Shown here piece after piece: positions 9,435-17,903 of a stretch of DNA of 64,000 nt. Where the stretch lies: assembly GCF_024359525.1 (NCBI RefSeq), contig NZ_JAKZEU010000001.1:372001-436000 (forward strand), in the 5' to 3' direction. The notes under the pieces are model-generated. The model saw nothing but the letters and a program-made list of their open reading frames with translations. It searched no databases and was not told the origin of the DNA. This DNA comes from Paracoccus albicereus. Lineage in GTDB: Bacteria > Pseudomonadota > Alphaproteobacteria > Rhodobacterales > Rhodobacteraceae. The stretch's first letter is position 1. Each line of letters opens with the position of its first letter. Both the position numbers and the translations under genes were made by a program.

Positions 9435-10694
9435 TCAGGCAGTGGCGACGGCGGGCAGGCGCGCGGGTGCTTCCCGCACCGGCAGGTGGATGATGGCGCT
9501 GAACGCGCCCACGCCCACGCCGACCCACCAGACCAGCGTATAATCCCCATAGACGTCATAAAGCCAGCCGCCCAGCCAAACGCCCAGAAATGAGCCAAGC
9601 TGGTGCGACAGGAAGACAAAGCCGTACAGCGTGCCCATGTATCGCAGCCCGTAGATATAGGCGACGAGCCCCGAGGTCAGCGGCACCGTCGCAAGCCACA
9701 ACCCGCCCATGACCAGCGAGAAGATGATGACGCTGGTCGGTGTGATCGGAAGCAGGATGAAGGCGGCCGCCGCAATCGTGCGCAATGTGTAGATGCCGGC
9801 CAGCAGATACTTCCGGGTATAGCGCTTGCCCAGCCAGCCTGCGAGGATCGAGCCGCCAATGTTGGCAAGCCCGATCAGGCTGATCGCCGCCGCGCCCAAC
9901 GCCGAAGTGGTGGTGATCCCGATGGAGGCGAGCGAGCCCATGGGCGAGATCGGACCGCACATCTCTGTCACCATCGCGGGGAAATGAGCCGTGATGAAAG
10001 CGAGCTGGTAGCCGCAGGAAAAGAAGCCCGCAAAGATCATCAGATAGGATGGATCGCGGAAAGCGCGGCGCACGACCGTCCCCATGCTCTCCTCAAGCTC
10101 GGTTCGGGTCGCGGGCTTCGTGTCGCCCAGCATCGGCAGGAACGCCATGCAGGACAGGACCAGCACGCCGAAGATGATGAATACCGCCTGCCAGGAATAG
10201 AAGTTCAGCAGGATCTCGGCCAAAGGCGCGCCGAAGACCTGTCCGGCCGATCCGGCAGCGGTCGCGATCCCCAGGGCGAGGCTGCGGTTCTCGTCGCTCG
10301 ACGCGCGACCGATGACGGCAAGGATCACGCCGAAGCCTGTCCCCGCGATGCCGAAGCCCACCATCACCTCGAGCATCTGCATCGATTCCGGCGTCGTCGC
10401 GTAGGCCGACAGGATCAGCCCGGCGGAATACAGCAGCGCGCCCAAGATGATCGACCAGCGATCGCCGAACCGTTCACCCAACGCGCCGAAAAGCGGCTGG
10501 CCGATGCCCCAGGCGAGGTTCTGGATCGCGATGGCGAGGCTGAATTCGGCCCGTGGCCAGCCGAATTCCTCGCCGATCGGGATCTGGAAGACGCCGAAGC
10601 TGGCGCGCATCGCGAAGTTGATCAAGAGGATCAGCGAGCCGCCGATCAGGATCGGGGTGAAGAGCGATTGAGATCGGGACTGCGACACGGCCAT
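9435..10694 (-). CDS. Major facilitator superfamily transporter
   Basis: A 419-residue inner-membrane protein with about 12 hydrophobic segments and the loop 2-3 signature region (GALGERFGDRW), typical of MFS carriers. The start at ATG 10694 (MAVSQSRSQ) puts a short hydrophilic tail before the first helix (ILIGGSLILLINFAMRASF). The pattern recalls oxalate/formate-antiporter-like and monocarboxylate-type MFS members, but the substrate cannot be assigned. It is immediately followed by the HAD phosphatase gene with its ribosome-binding site overlapping this stop codon, so a joint role in uptake and dephosphorylation or salvage is possible but unproven. Confidence 0.82.
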   Translation of the reverse strand: MAVSQSRSQSLFTPILIGGSLILLINFAMRASFGVFQIPIGEEFGWPRAEFSLAIAIQNLAWGIGQPLFGALGERFGDRWSIILGALLYSAGLILSAYATTPESMQMLEVMVGFGIAGTGFGVILAVIGRASSDENRSLALGIATAAGSAGQVFGAPLAEILLNFYSWQAVFIIFGVLVLSCMAFLPMLGDTKPATRTELEESMGTVVRRAFRDPSYLMIFAGFFSCGYQLAFITAHFPAMVTEMCGPISPMGSLASIGITTTSALGAAAISLIGLANIGGSILAGWLGKRYTRKYLLAGIYTLRTIAAAAFILLPITPTSVIIFSLVMGGLWLATVPLTSGLVAYIYGLRYMGTLYGFVFLSHQLGSFLGVWLGGWLYDVYGDYTLVWWVGVGVGAFSAIIHLPVREAPARLPAVATA

Positions 10695-10775
10695 GGGCGC
10701 AACTTTCGCGAAGCACTTGCGCCTATCCGTTCGCGCTTCGCGCGGCAAAGATCAAGCGATGCCTTGTGCCGATAC

Positions 10776-10804
10776 AAAAAGACCGGACCAATTACGGCCC
10801 GGCC
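10776..10804 (-). terminator. Rho-independent terminator downstream of lolA
   Basis: On the minus strand GGCCGGGCC and GGTCCGGTC form a 9-bp stem (two G-U pairs) around the loop GTAATT, followed by five T residues. It sits 22 bases past the lolA stop. Confidence 0.8.
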
Positions 10805-10826
10805 TTGCTGCGAAGAACATTGCGCC

Positions 10827-11423
10827 TCAGCGGCGGCGAGCGACTTCCTGCTCGATCGAGAATTTGCTGTCCGGGATCCCGGCGCCCTTCGCCATCTCGC
10901 CCAGGATGACCGTGGTCTTTTCACCGGCATCGTCGGTGACGACCCACTGACGCAGCTCGGTCGGGCTGGTGAAGACCATCTGGATGTTGCCATATTCCGG
11001 ATGCGCCGGGTCCTGCGCGGTCACCACGGTCGAATTCTTCTGCTCGCTGTGACCCGTCACCATGTTGGCTCGACCCAGGTTCACGTTGGCATCCAAAATG
11101 ATCGACAGCGGCGTCTGCGACAGGGGATATTGCTCACCCGGGCTGTTCGACTTGCTGTCGAACACCGCGACGTTGCCGCCCGACGCGACCACCAGCGTGT
11201 TGTCGTTGTTGTATTCGAACCGAACGCGGCCCGGTCGCTTGATGTAGAGTGTCCCGGTCGAGATGGTGCCGTCGTTGTTCACCTGCGTGAACTGCGCCGT
11301 CGCGGTCCCGAGGCTGTTGAGATAGGTCGAAATGTCGTTCAGCGGGATCTTCTCGGCCAGCGCGGCAGGCGCGGTCAGGCAGAGGGCGAGGGCGGGCGCC
11401 AAGGCGAAGCGGAGTGTTTTCAT
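10827..11423 (-). CDS. lolA: Outer-membrane lipoprotein carrier protein LolA
   Basis: Periplasmic chaperone that takes lipoproteins released by LolCDE across the periplasm to the outer membrane. The ATG at 11423 begins a signal peptide (MKTLRFALAPALALCLTAPAALA); a TTG two codons upstream is also in frame. The mature protein shows the LolA pattern: LNSLGTATAQFTQ, TGTLYIKRPGRVRFEY and NTLVVASGGNVAVFD, matching the conserved beta-sheet core with its Arg residue. About 198 residues, normal for the family. It is monocistronic, with a strong terminator following. Rhodobacterales often lack a LolB partner; none is seen here. Confidence 0.92.
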   Translation of the reverse strand: MKTLRFALAPALALCLTAPAALAEKIPLNDISTYLNSLGTATAQFTQVNNDGTISTGTLYIKRPGRVRFEYNNDNTLVVASGGNVAVFDSKSNSPGEQYPLSQTPLSIILDANVNLGRANMVTGHSEQKNSTVVTAQDPAHPEYGNIQMVFTSPTELRQWVVTDDAGEKTTVILGEMAKGAGIPDSKFSIEQEVARRR

Positions 11424-11540
11424 AACCAAGGATCATATCCTTTTATCAAAGACTTGCACATCACGATCGGCGGATGGCGATACCCCAGAACACTCTCGCT
11501 TCCGTGAGGGTTCCATGACGAAACCCGGCGTCCGGCGTGA

Positions 11541-12764
11541 CTAAAGCGGCAGGCCGGCAAGCAGGCGCGGCATCGGGTTCAGCGACAGCCCGGCCGCCTG
11601 ACGCATGAAGCCGCGCCGCAGGATCGGCATCGCGCTGATCAGTCCCATCCCGACCCCGCGCGCCGCGCCCAGCATCCCGCTTCGGTTCGAGAAGAGCGCA
11701 TTCACTCCGTCCATTCCCAAGGCCAGCCGGGTCGCGTCGGGACGCCGCCAAGCCTGATATCGCTCCAGAACGTCCGGCGCGCCCAAGTCCTCGCCCCGGC
11801 GAACCGCCTCGACCAGCACCTCGGCCAGGGCGGCGACATCACGAAGGCCGAGGTTCAGACCTTGCCCGGCGATTGGATGAACCCCGTGGGCCGCATCGCC
11901 GACCAGCGCCATGCGCGGCGCGACATAGGTTTCGGCCAGCGACAGCGACAACGGATAGGAAAAACGCGGACCAGCTATCGTGATGGCGCCCAGAAAGTCG
12001 CCGAAGCGTGGACGAAGCACGTCGAGAAAGGCGGCATCGTCCAGCGCGACGATGGCCTTCGCGTTTGCCTCCGTCTCTGACCACACGACCGAGGATCGGT
12101 TGCCAGGCAGCGGCAGGATCGCCAGCGGCCCGGTCGGCATGAAGTACTGATGCGCGACCCCGTCATGCGGCTTGTCATGCTCGATCGCCGCGACCAGCGC
12201 GATCTGGCCGTAATCGTGGCCTCGCCGCGTGATCCCTGCGCGCGAGGCCACGCCCGAGCCGCGCCCGTCCGCGCCGACCAGCAGCCGCGCCCCGATGCGA
12301 CGCCCGTCTGAGAGGGTCGCCGTGATGCCAGCGGGTCCGACCTCGTGATCGGTGATGGCGGTCCCGGCGACATGCGTCACGCGGTCCTGCATCGCGGCCA
12401 AGAGCGCGCGGTACAGGAACCGATCCTCCAGCATGTGACCGACCGGGCCTTCCTCGATCTCGGCGCTGTCGAAATGCAGAAAGAATCGGTCCGCACCGCT
12501 GCCGGGACGCCCCTGCGACGCCTTCACCTGCAGGATCGGCTGGCTTTTCGGCCCAAGATCGCCCCACAGCCCAAGCGCCGTCAGCAGCCGGCGTGACGCC
12601 AGCGCCAGCGCATAGGCGCGGCCGTCGAAATCGTCGGCACTGCGCGCCTCGGCCGGACGCGCGTCCACGACGCAGACCGACAGGCCGGCGCCCGCCAGGG
12701 CAAGCGCCAGGGTCGGGCCATTCAGCCCGCCGCCAGCGATCAGCACGTCATAGGTGTCGTCCAT
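11541..12764 (-). CDS. UbiH/UbiF/VisC-family FAD-dependent monooxygenase
   Basis: A flavoprotein hydroxylase of the ubiquinone-biosynthesis family, which adds a ring hydroxyl during coenzyme Q synthesis. The dinucleotide-binding motif GGGLNG is at residues 11-16, DGRAYALALASRRLL gives the UbiH-type signature, and LVGDAAHGVHPIAGQGLN is the second FAD-binding motif. Which ring position it modifies (UbiH, UbiF or an alphaproteobacterial UbiL type) cannot be decided. I chose ATG 12764; a GTG at 12779 adds five residues. The start region overlaps or abuts the stop of the upstream SDR gene (12772), implying co-transcription. Confidence 0.85.
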   Translation of the reverse strand: MDDTYDVLIAGGGLNGPTLALALAGAGLSVCVVDARPAEARSADDFDGRAYALALASRRLLTALGLWGDLGPKSQPILQVKASQGRPGSGADRFFLHFDSAEIEEGPVGHMLEDRFLYRALLAAMQDRVTHVAGTAITDHEVGPAGITATLSDGRRIGARLLVGADGRGSGVASRAGITRRGHDYGQIALVAAIEHDKPHDGVAHQYFMPTGPLAILPLPGNRSSVVWSETEANAKAIVALDDAAFLDVLRPRFGDFLGAITIAGPRFSYPLSLSLAETYVAPRMALVGDAAHGVHPIAGQGLNLGLRDVAALAEVLVEAVRRGEDLGAPDVLERYQAWRRPDATRLALGMDGVNALFSNRSGMLGAARGVGMGLISAMPILRRGFMRQAAGLSLNPMPRLLAGLPL

Positions 12765-12771
12765 GGCAGGA

Positions 12772-13659
12772 TCATGCACGCGGGGCAGCCGAAGTCCATC
12801 CGGCCCCGTCCTCTTCCTCGCGCAGGATCGCCGACAGCCCGCTGCGATAGTCGGGATGGATCAGGGTGATGCCCAGATGATCCTTCATGCGATCGTTCCG
12901 AACGCGCTTCGACTCGGCATAGAAGCTGAGCGCCATGGGCGTCATCTCGGCATCGTCGATAGCGATCTCGGGCGGAACCGGCATGTCGAGCAGGCGCGCC
13001 GCATGTTCGATCACATCCTGCGGCGGCGCCGGATCGTCGTCGCAAAGGTTGTAGATCCCCGGCCCGCCCTTGCCCGACAGCGACGCAGCGACGGCCTGTG
13101 CGATATCTGCGGCATGGATGCGCGAGAAGACCTGCCCGGGCTTCACGATCCGCCGCGCCGTCCCGTCACGCAGCTTGCGGAAAGGCCCGCGTCCGGGGCC
13201 GTAAATGCCGGCCAGGCGGAAGATATGCAGCGGCAGCGCGGCCTTGTCTGCCAGCGCCTGCCACTCCGCCTCGGCGGCCACCCGCGCCTTGCCACGGCGT
13301 GTCGCAGGCTCAAGCGGGCTGTCCTCATCAACCCAACCGCCCTCGCGATCGCCGTAGACGCCGGTGGTGGACAGGTAGCCCAGCCAGCTCGGCTTCGCGG
13401 CGGCGATTTGTGGCCCAAACGCGGCCAGAACCGGGTCGGCGTCCCCGTCGGGTGCGACCGAGGCCAGGATCGCATCGGCCTGGGCGATCGCGCGCGCCAC
13501 GCCGTCTTCATCCCCCGGCCACAGGAGCGGATTTGCACCAGCCGCACGGACCCGATCCGACGAACCGCGCGTCGTGCCGCTGACCGTCCAGCCTTCTTGC
13601 ACCAGCAAGGGCGTCAGAAAGCCTGCCGAATAGCCGTGCCCGAAGATCAGAAGATGCAT
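12772..13659 (-). CDS. SDR-family NAD(P)-dependent epimerase-like protein (YeeZ type)
   Basis: A 295-residue protein starting MHLLIFGHGYSAGFL, a Rossmann N-terminus with the GHGYSAG variant of the Gly-rich motif. The atypical extended SDR pattern continues with YLSTTGVYGDREGGWVDE (Ser/Tyr active-site region, YGD) and LAGIYGPGRGP. This matches YeeZ-like SDR proteins, whose substrate is unknown. ATG 13659 is preferred over the upstream frame opening because it begins right at the first beta strand. It precedes the UbiH-like gene with essentially no gap, but a functional link to quinone synthesis is only positional. Confidence 0.78.
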   Translation of the reverse strand: MHLLIFGHGYSAGFLTPLLVQEGWTVSGTTRGSSDRVRAAGANPLLWPGDEDGVARAIAQADAILASVAPDGDADPVLAAFGPQIAAAKPSWLGYLSTTGVYGDREGGWVDEDSPLEPATRRGKARVAAEAEWQALADKAALPLHIFRLAGIYGPGRGPFRKLRDGTARRIVKPGQVFSRIHAADIAQAVAASLSGKGGPGIYNLCDDDPAPPQDVIEHAARLLDMPVPPEIAIDDAEMTPMALSFYAESKRVRNDRMKDHLGITLIHPDYRSGLSAILREEEDGAGWTSAAPRA

Positions 13660-13748
13660 GCTGCTGGTCCGTTCGCTGAAACGCCCGCCCGGCGCTTGTT
13701 TCGGCTGCGGCGCGCTGGCACATTCCGCCATAAAGGAAAGAAAGACAA

Positions 13749-15233
13749 ATGGATCACGACAGCCGCTTCCTGCCGGTCGAATCGCCCGAACCGGCCCCGC
13801 GCGAGCAGTTCACCGACCCCGCAGCGGCGGTCGCCCGGCTGCGCGAGCTTTACGACATCTCCGCCGGCTTCCTGACCGACCGCTTCGTCGACGTGCTGAA
13901 CGGCGAAAAGCCGCGTGCCCGCTATCGCGCCTTCTACCCCGAAGTGCGGCTGACGACGGCAAGCCATTCGAAGACCGACTCGCGCCTGTCCTTTGGCCAT
14001 GTCGTCGTGCCGGGCAGCTATGCCGCCACCATCACCCGCCCCGATCTGTTCCAGCATTACCTGACCGAGCAGATCGGCCTGTTGACGCGAAACCACGCGA
14101 CACCCGTCACCGTCGGCTTCAGCGAGACGCCGATGCCCGTCCATTTCGCGGTGGCGAGCAAGACCGACCTGAACGTGCCGCACGAAGGCGTCCTGAGCTT
14201 CAGCCTGCGCGACATCTTCGACGTGCCGGATCTGGGCACGATGAACGATGACATCGTCAACGGCGTCGCGGGCGCCCATGCCGATGGCGCCGCGCATCTG
14301 GCGCCGTTCACCGCGCAGCGGGTGGATTACTCGCTGGCGAGGCTGGCGCACTACACCGCGACCGCGCCCGAGCATTTCCAGAACTTCGTCCTGTTCACCA
14401 ACTATCAGTTCTACGTCGACGAGTTCGAAGCCTTCGCGCGACGGGCGTTGGCCGATCCGTCGATGGGATACACAGGCTTCGTTGGTCCGGGCAACCACCT
14501 GATAGAAGCACCCGAAGATCCCGCCAACACCGGCGCCAAGATGCCGCAGATGCCGGCCTACCACCTGCTGCGTCCGGGCGGTCAGGGGATCAGCCTGGTC
14601 AATATTGGCGTCGGACCATCGAACGCGAAGACCGCAACCGACCATATCGCCGTCCTGCGACCCCATGCCTGGCTGATGGTGGGCCATTGCGCGGGACTGC
14701 GCAATTCGCAGAGTCTGGGCGATTTCGTGCTGGCCCACGCCTATCTGCGCGAAGATCACGTTCTGGACGACGACCTGCCCGTCTGGGTCCCGATCCCGGC
14801 CCTGGCCGAGGTTCAGGTCGCTCTGCAGGAGGCGGTTGCCGAGGTCACGAAGCTTGAAGGCTACGAGCTCAAGCGGATCATGCGTACTGGAACCGTGGCC
14901 ACGATCGACAACCGCAACTGGGAGTTGCGCGACCAGTCCGGCCCCGTCCAGCGCCTGTCGCAATCGCGCGCCATCGCGCTGGACATGGAAAGTGCGACGA
15001 TTGCCGCCAACGGGTTCCGCTTTAGGGTGCCTTACGGCACGCTTCTGTGCGTGTCCGACAAGCCGCTGCACGGCGAACTGAAACTGCCGGGTATGGCCAC
15101 GGATTTCTACCGCACGCAGGTTGCGAACCATCTGCTGATCGGAATCCGCGCGATGGAAAAGCTGCGCGAGATGCCCTTGGAACGCATCCATTCGCGCAAG
15201 CTGCGCTCGTTCAGCGAGACCGCATTTCTGTGA
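13749..15233 (+). CDS. amn: AMP nucleosidase
   Basis: Hydrolyses AMP to adenine and ribose 5-phosphate in purine salvage. It is 494 residues, close to the known length of about 480-490. The N-terminal AMP-nucleosidase domain (to about residue 170, with LTTASHSKTDSRLSFGHV) precedes a phosphorylase-like catalytic domain with VGPGNHLIEAPEDPANTG, MVGHCAGLRNSQSLGDFV and the terminal ALDMESATIAANGFRFRVPY, where the Glu of DMES is the expected catalytic-site residue. It is divergent from the SDR gene, with about 90 bases between starts. It appears monocistronic. Confidence 0.93.
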   Translation: MDHDSRFLPVESPEPAPREQFTDPAAAVARLRELYDISAGFLTDRFVDVLNGEKPRARYRAFYPEVRLTTASHSKTDSRLSFGHVVVPGSYAATITRPDLFQHYLTEQIGLLTRNHATPVTVGFSETPMPVHFAVASKTDLNVPHEGVLSFSLRDIFDVPDLGTMNDDIVNGVAGAHADGAAHLAPFTAQRVDYSLARLAHYTATAPEHFQNFVLFTNYQFYVDEFEAFARRALADPSMGYTGFVGPGNHLIEAPEDPANTGAKMPQMPAYHLLRPGGQGISLVNIGVGPSNAKTATDHIAVLRPHAWLMVGHCAGLRNSQSLGDFVLAHAYLREDHVLDDDLPVWVPIPALAEVQVALQEAVAEVTKLEGYELKRIMRTGTVATIDNRNWELRDQSGPVQRLSQSRAIALDMESATIAANGFRFRVPYGTLLCVSDKPLHGELKLPGMATDFYRTQVANHLLIGIRAMEKLREMPLERIHSRKLRSFSETAFL

Positions 15234-15381
15234 CCCGGGGCAAACCTGACATAAAGCGGCAGCAAATCGCCTTTTGGTCGAAAAATACTTGATCTGCCGA
15301 TCAAAAGCGTGTGTAGCAAGGCTCTACGCCGCGAATTCGGCTCAAAACAATAGCCCGACGGGGAAAGAGGAGACACCAAGA

Positions 15382-15681
15382 ATGGCTACGCCTTCCGCGA
15401 AACCGATGACCAAAACCCAGCTGGTCGCGGCCCTTGCCGACGAGATGGGCAGCGACAAGAAGTCGGCTGCTGCGGCGCTCGACGCCGTGACCGCCGTGGT
15501 CACGCGTGAAGTCTCCGGCGGTGGCGCGGTGACGCTGCCCGGTATCGGCAAGATCGCCTGCCGGGCCCGCCCCGAGCGTCAGGTTCGCAACCCGCAGACG
15601 CAGGAAATGATGACCAAGCCGGCGGACAAGCAGGTCAAGGTGACCGTTGCGAAAGCGCTGAAGGACAGCGTCAACGAATAA
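15382..15681 (+). CDS. HU-family DNA-binding protein
   Basis: A 99-residue HU/IHF-type nucleoid protein that bends and compacts DNA. The sequence KTQLVAALADEMGSDKKSAAAALDAV gives the two N-terminal helices, and GGGAVTLPGIGKIACRARPERQVRNPQT gives the beta arms with the conserved Arg-x-x-Arg-Asn-Pro tip. The start at ATG 15382 follows a purine-rich AAGAGGAG sequence. The 148-base region upstream, after amn, should hold its own promoter, since a strong terminator follows and HU genes are highly expressed. Whether this is HU alpha/beta or a paralogue cannot be told. Confidence 0.88.
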   Translation: MATPSAKPMTKTQLVAALADEMGSDKKSAAAALDAVTAVVTREVSGGGAVTLPGIGKIACRARPERQVRNPQTQEMMTKPADKQVKVTVAKALKDSVNE

Positions 15682-15711
15682 GACAGGGTCCGTTTCAGGA
15701 CCGATCCTTTC

Positions 15712-15742
15712 GGGGTCGCGCCTGCACGGCGCGGCCCCTTTT
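15712..15742 (+). terminator. Rho-independent terminator of the HU gene
   Basis: GGGGTCGCGCC and GGCGCGGCCCC form an 11-bp stem with one G-U pair around the loop TGCAC, followed by TTTT. It lies 30 bases after the HU stop. Confidence 0.9.
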
Positions 15743-15794
15743 CGTTGCCGAACCACTCTGCTAGCCCATGGCCAGCCAGCCAGAGCGAGGGATC

Positions 15795-16685
15795 ATGGAT
15801 TTCAAGGCCATCGCGATGGGTGTCGCTTTCGCCGTCATGTGGGCGTCAGCCTTCAGCACGACGCGTCTGATCGTCACCGAGACCCCTCCGCTCATCGCGC
15901 TGTCGCTGCGCTTCGCCTTGTCGGGCGCGATCGGGATCGGCCTTGCCTGGGCGATGGGTGAAAGCATCCGCAGCCTGACCCGTGCCCACTGGCGGGCCAT
16001 CGTGATCCTTGGCCTGTGTCAGAACGCGCTCTACTTGGGGATGAACTGGGTCGCGATGCAATGGGTGGAGGCGAGCCTTGCCTCGATCATCGCCGCGACC
16101 ATGCCGCTAATCGTCGCCGTCCTGGGCTGGGCGCTGCTGGGCGAGCGTCTGCGGCCACTCGGCATTGCCGGGCTGGCGCTTGGCCTGATCGGTGTCGCCA
16201 TCATCATGGGCGCGCGGCTGCGCGGCGGTAGCGACCTGTTTGGCATCCTTCTTTGCTTCGGCGCTGCCCTGGCCTTGGCGATCGCCACATTGACCGTTCG
16301 CGGCGCCAGTTCGGGCGGGAACGTGATGATGATCGTGGGTCTGCAGATGCTTGTCGGCTCGGCCGCACTGTCGCTGATCGCCCCGTTCCTTGAGGACTGG
16401 CATCTGGTGCCGAACCTGCGGCTGACCGTTGCCTTCGTCTACACCGTCATCGTGCCTGGCCTGCTGGCGACCTGGGTCTGGTTTCAGCTGGTCCGTCGCA
16501 TCGGCGCTGTCCGGGCAGCGACCTTCCATTTCCTGTCGCCCTTCTTCGGGGTCCTGATCGCCTCGATCCTTCTGGGCGAGCAATTGCGCATGACCGACAT
16601 GATCGGCGTTGCGATCATCATGGCGGGGATCCTCGCCGTGCAACTTTCCAAGAACGCACCGGCGGTTCGACCCAGAAGCGTCTAG
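15795..16685 (+). CDS. EamA/DMT-family transporter
   Basis: A 296-residue inner-membrane protein with about ten hydrophobic segments arranged as two EamA repeats (for example MGVAFAVMWASAFSTTRL at the start and HFLSPFFGVLIASILLGEQL in the second half). This family exports or imports small metabolites such as amino acids and nucleotide-derived compounds; no substrate can be assigned. ATG 15795 is preceded by GAGGGATC, a good ribosome-binding site, and is preferred over the in-frame ATG at 15768. It runs in the same direction as ccdA with a 75-base gap. Confidence 0.83.
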   Translation: MDFKAIAMGVAFAVMWASAFSTTRLIVTETPPLIALSLRFALSGAIGIGLAWAMGESIRSLTRAHWRAIVILGLCQNALYLGMNWVAMQWVEASLASIIAATMPLIVAVLGWALLGERLRPLGIAGLALGLIGVAIIMGARLRGGSDLFGILLCFGAALALAIATLTVRGASSGGNVMMIVGLQMLVGSAALSLIAPFLEDWHLVPNLRLTVAFVYTVIVPGLLATWVWFQLVRRIGAVRAATFHFLSPFFGVLIASILLGEQLRMTDMIGVAIIMAGILAVQLSKNAPAVRPRSV

Positions 16686-16760
16686 CTCACGCTTCGGTGA
16701 AGGGGACGCGCGTAACGGCAGCGCTTGGATCAGCGTAACGGCGGTAAACGAGGACCGCTG

Positions 16761-17474
16761 ATGACCCTGATCCTTGCCTATCTTGCCGGACTGCTGACGC
16801 TGATAAATCCTTGCGTGCTGCCGGTCCTGCCCATCGTGCTGGCCTCGGCCGCATCGAAACATCGGCTGGGCCCGGTGGCGCTGGCCGGGGGTATGAGCGC
16901 CTCGTTCGTGCTGTTCGGCATCGGTATCGCAGCGCTCGGGCGTGCCATCGGGCTGAGCGGTGAGGGGCTGACGCAGATCGCAGCCTTGGCGATGATCGCC
17001 TTTGGCGCGGCCCTGCTGCTGCCGCAGGCTGGCACGCTGTTTCAGACCGCGACGGCAGGACTTGCCGCGCGGGCCGATGCCGGGATCGACCGTACCGCAG
17101 ATGCAGGGCTGGGCGGGCAGGCCGTCGCCGGGGCACTGCTTGGTGCAGCGTGGAGCCCTTGCATCGGCCCGACGCTCGGGGGCGCGATCGCGCTGGCGAG
17201 CCAGGGCGAAAGCCTGCTGTGGGCCTCGGCTATCATGCTCGCCTTCGCCGCTGGCGTGTCCACCCTGATCCTTGCGCTGGCCTTCGGCGCGCGAGGCATC
17301 CTGATGCGCAACCGCGCCCGTGCGCAGGCCTTCGCCCAACGTGCCCGCCCCGCGATGGGCCTGGTTTTCATCGGTGTCGGCGTGGCGATGCTGTCCGGCC
17401 TGATGCGGATGATCGAGACATTCGCCGTTCAGAACCTGCCGATCTGGCTGCAGGACCTTTCCGTTTCCCTCTGA
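16761..17474 (+). CDS. ccdA: CcdA/DsbD-type thiol-disulfide transporter
   Basis: A 237-residue membrane protein with about six transmembrane segments. It carries the two redox cysteines expected of CcdA: Cys18 in NPCVLP and Cys134 in SPCIGP. It would move electrons from cytoplasmic thioredoxin across the inner membrane to periplasmic thiol proteins. The start at ATG 16761 puts the first helix at the N-terminus. Only 18 bases separate it from a periplasmic thioredoxin gene, its probable partner. No cytochrome c maturation genes are adjacent, so the end target (apocytochrome c, a copper protein or oxidative-damage repair) is open. Confidence 0.82.
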   Translation: MTLILAYLAGLLTLINPCVLPVLPIVLASAASKHRLGPVALAGGMSASFVLFGIGIAALGRAIGLSGEGLTQIAALAMIAFGAALLLPQAGTLFQTATAGLAARADAGIDRTADAGLGGQAVAGALLGAAWSPCIGPTLGGAIALASQGESLLWASAIMLAFAAGVSTLILALAFGARGILMRNRARAQAFAQRARPAMGLVFIGVGVAMLSGLMRMIETFAVQNLPIWLQDLSVSL

Positions 17475-17492
17475 CCCTGACAGGAGCCAAAG

Positions 17493-17903
17493 ATGAACCT
17501 TCTTGCCTTCACGGCCGCCATCGCCGTCTCGCTCGCAGCACCCCTCCCCGTCGTTGCCGAAGAGGTGCCGGGCGTCGCCTACACGCCCGAGGCACTGCAA
17601 TCCGCGCTGGCGGACGGTCAGACCGTGCTGCTCGACTTCAAGGCCAGCTGGTGCCCGACTTGCGCCGCGCAGGGTCGGGTCATCAACGCGCTGCGCGCCG
17701 AAAACCCGGCCTATGATGAGCAGATTACGTTCATGATCGCCGATTGGGACGAATGGGGGAAAAGCCAGATCGTCACCGACATGAACGTGCCGCGCCGGTC
17801 GACCCTGATTGTGCTGAAGGGTAATCAGGAACTGGGCCGCGTCGTCGCGGCCACGTCCGAAGACGACATCAAGGCGCTTCTGGACCGCGCGCTGGAAGGC
17901 TAG
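17493..17903 (+). CDS. Periplasmic thioredoxin-family protein
   Basis: A 136-residue protein with a signal peptide (MNLLAFTAAIAVSLAAPLPVVAEE) and a thioredoxin fold with active site WCPTC (Cys54, Cys57) followed by DMNVPRRSTLIVLKG, where the cis-Pro position is replaced by a RRST context. It is most like the C-terminal domain of DsbD/thioredoxin_7. It probably receives electrons from the CcdA protein encoded just upstream, so the pair forms a split DsbD-like reducing route. Its TAG stop shares bases with the stop of the convergent GST gene (CTAG at 17900-17903). Confidence 0.83.
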   Translation: MNLLAFTAAIAVSLAAPLPVVAEEVPGVAYTPEALQSALADGQTVLLDFKASWCPTCAAQGRVINALRAENPAYDEQITFMIADWDEWGKSQIVTDMNVPRRSTLIVLKGNQELGRVVAATSEDDIKALLDRALEG

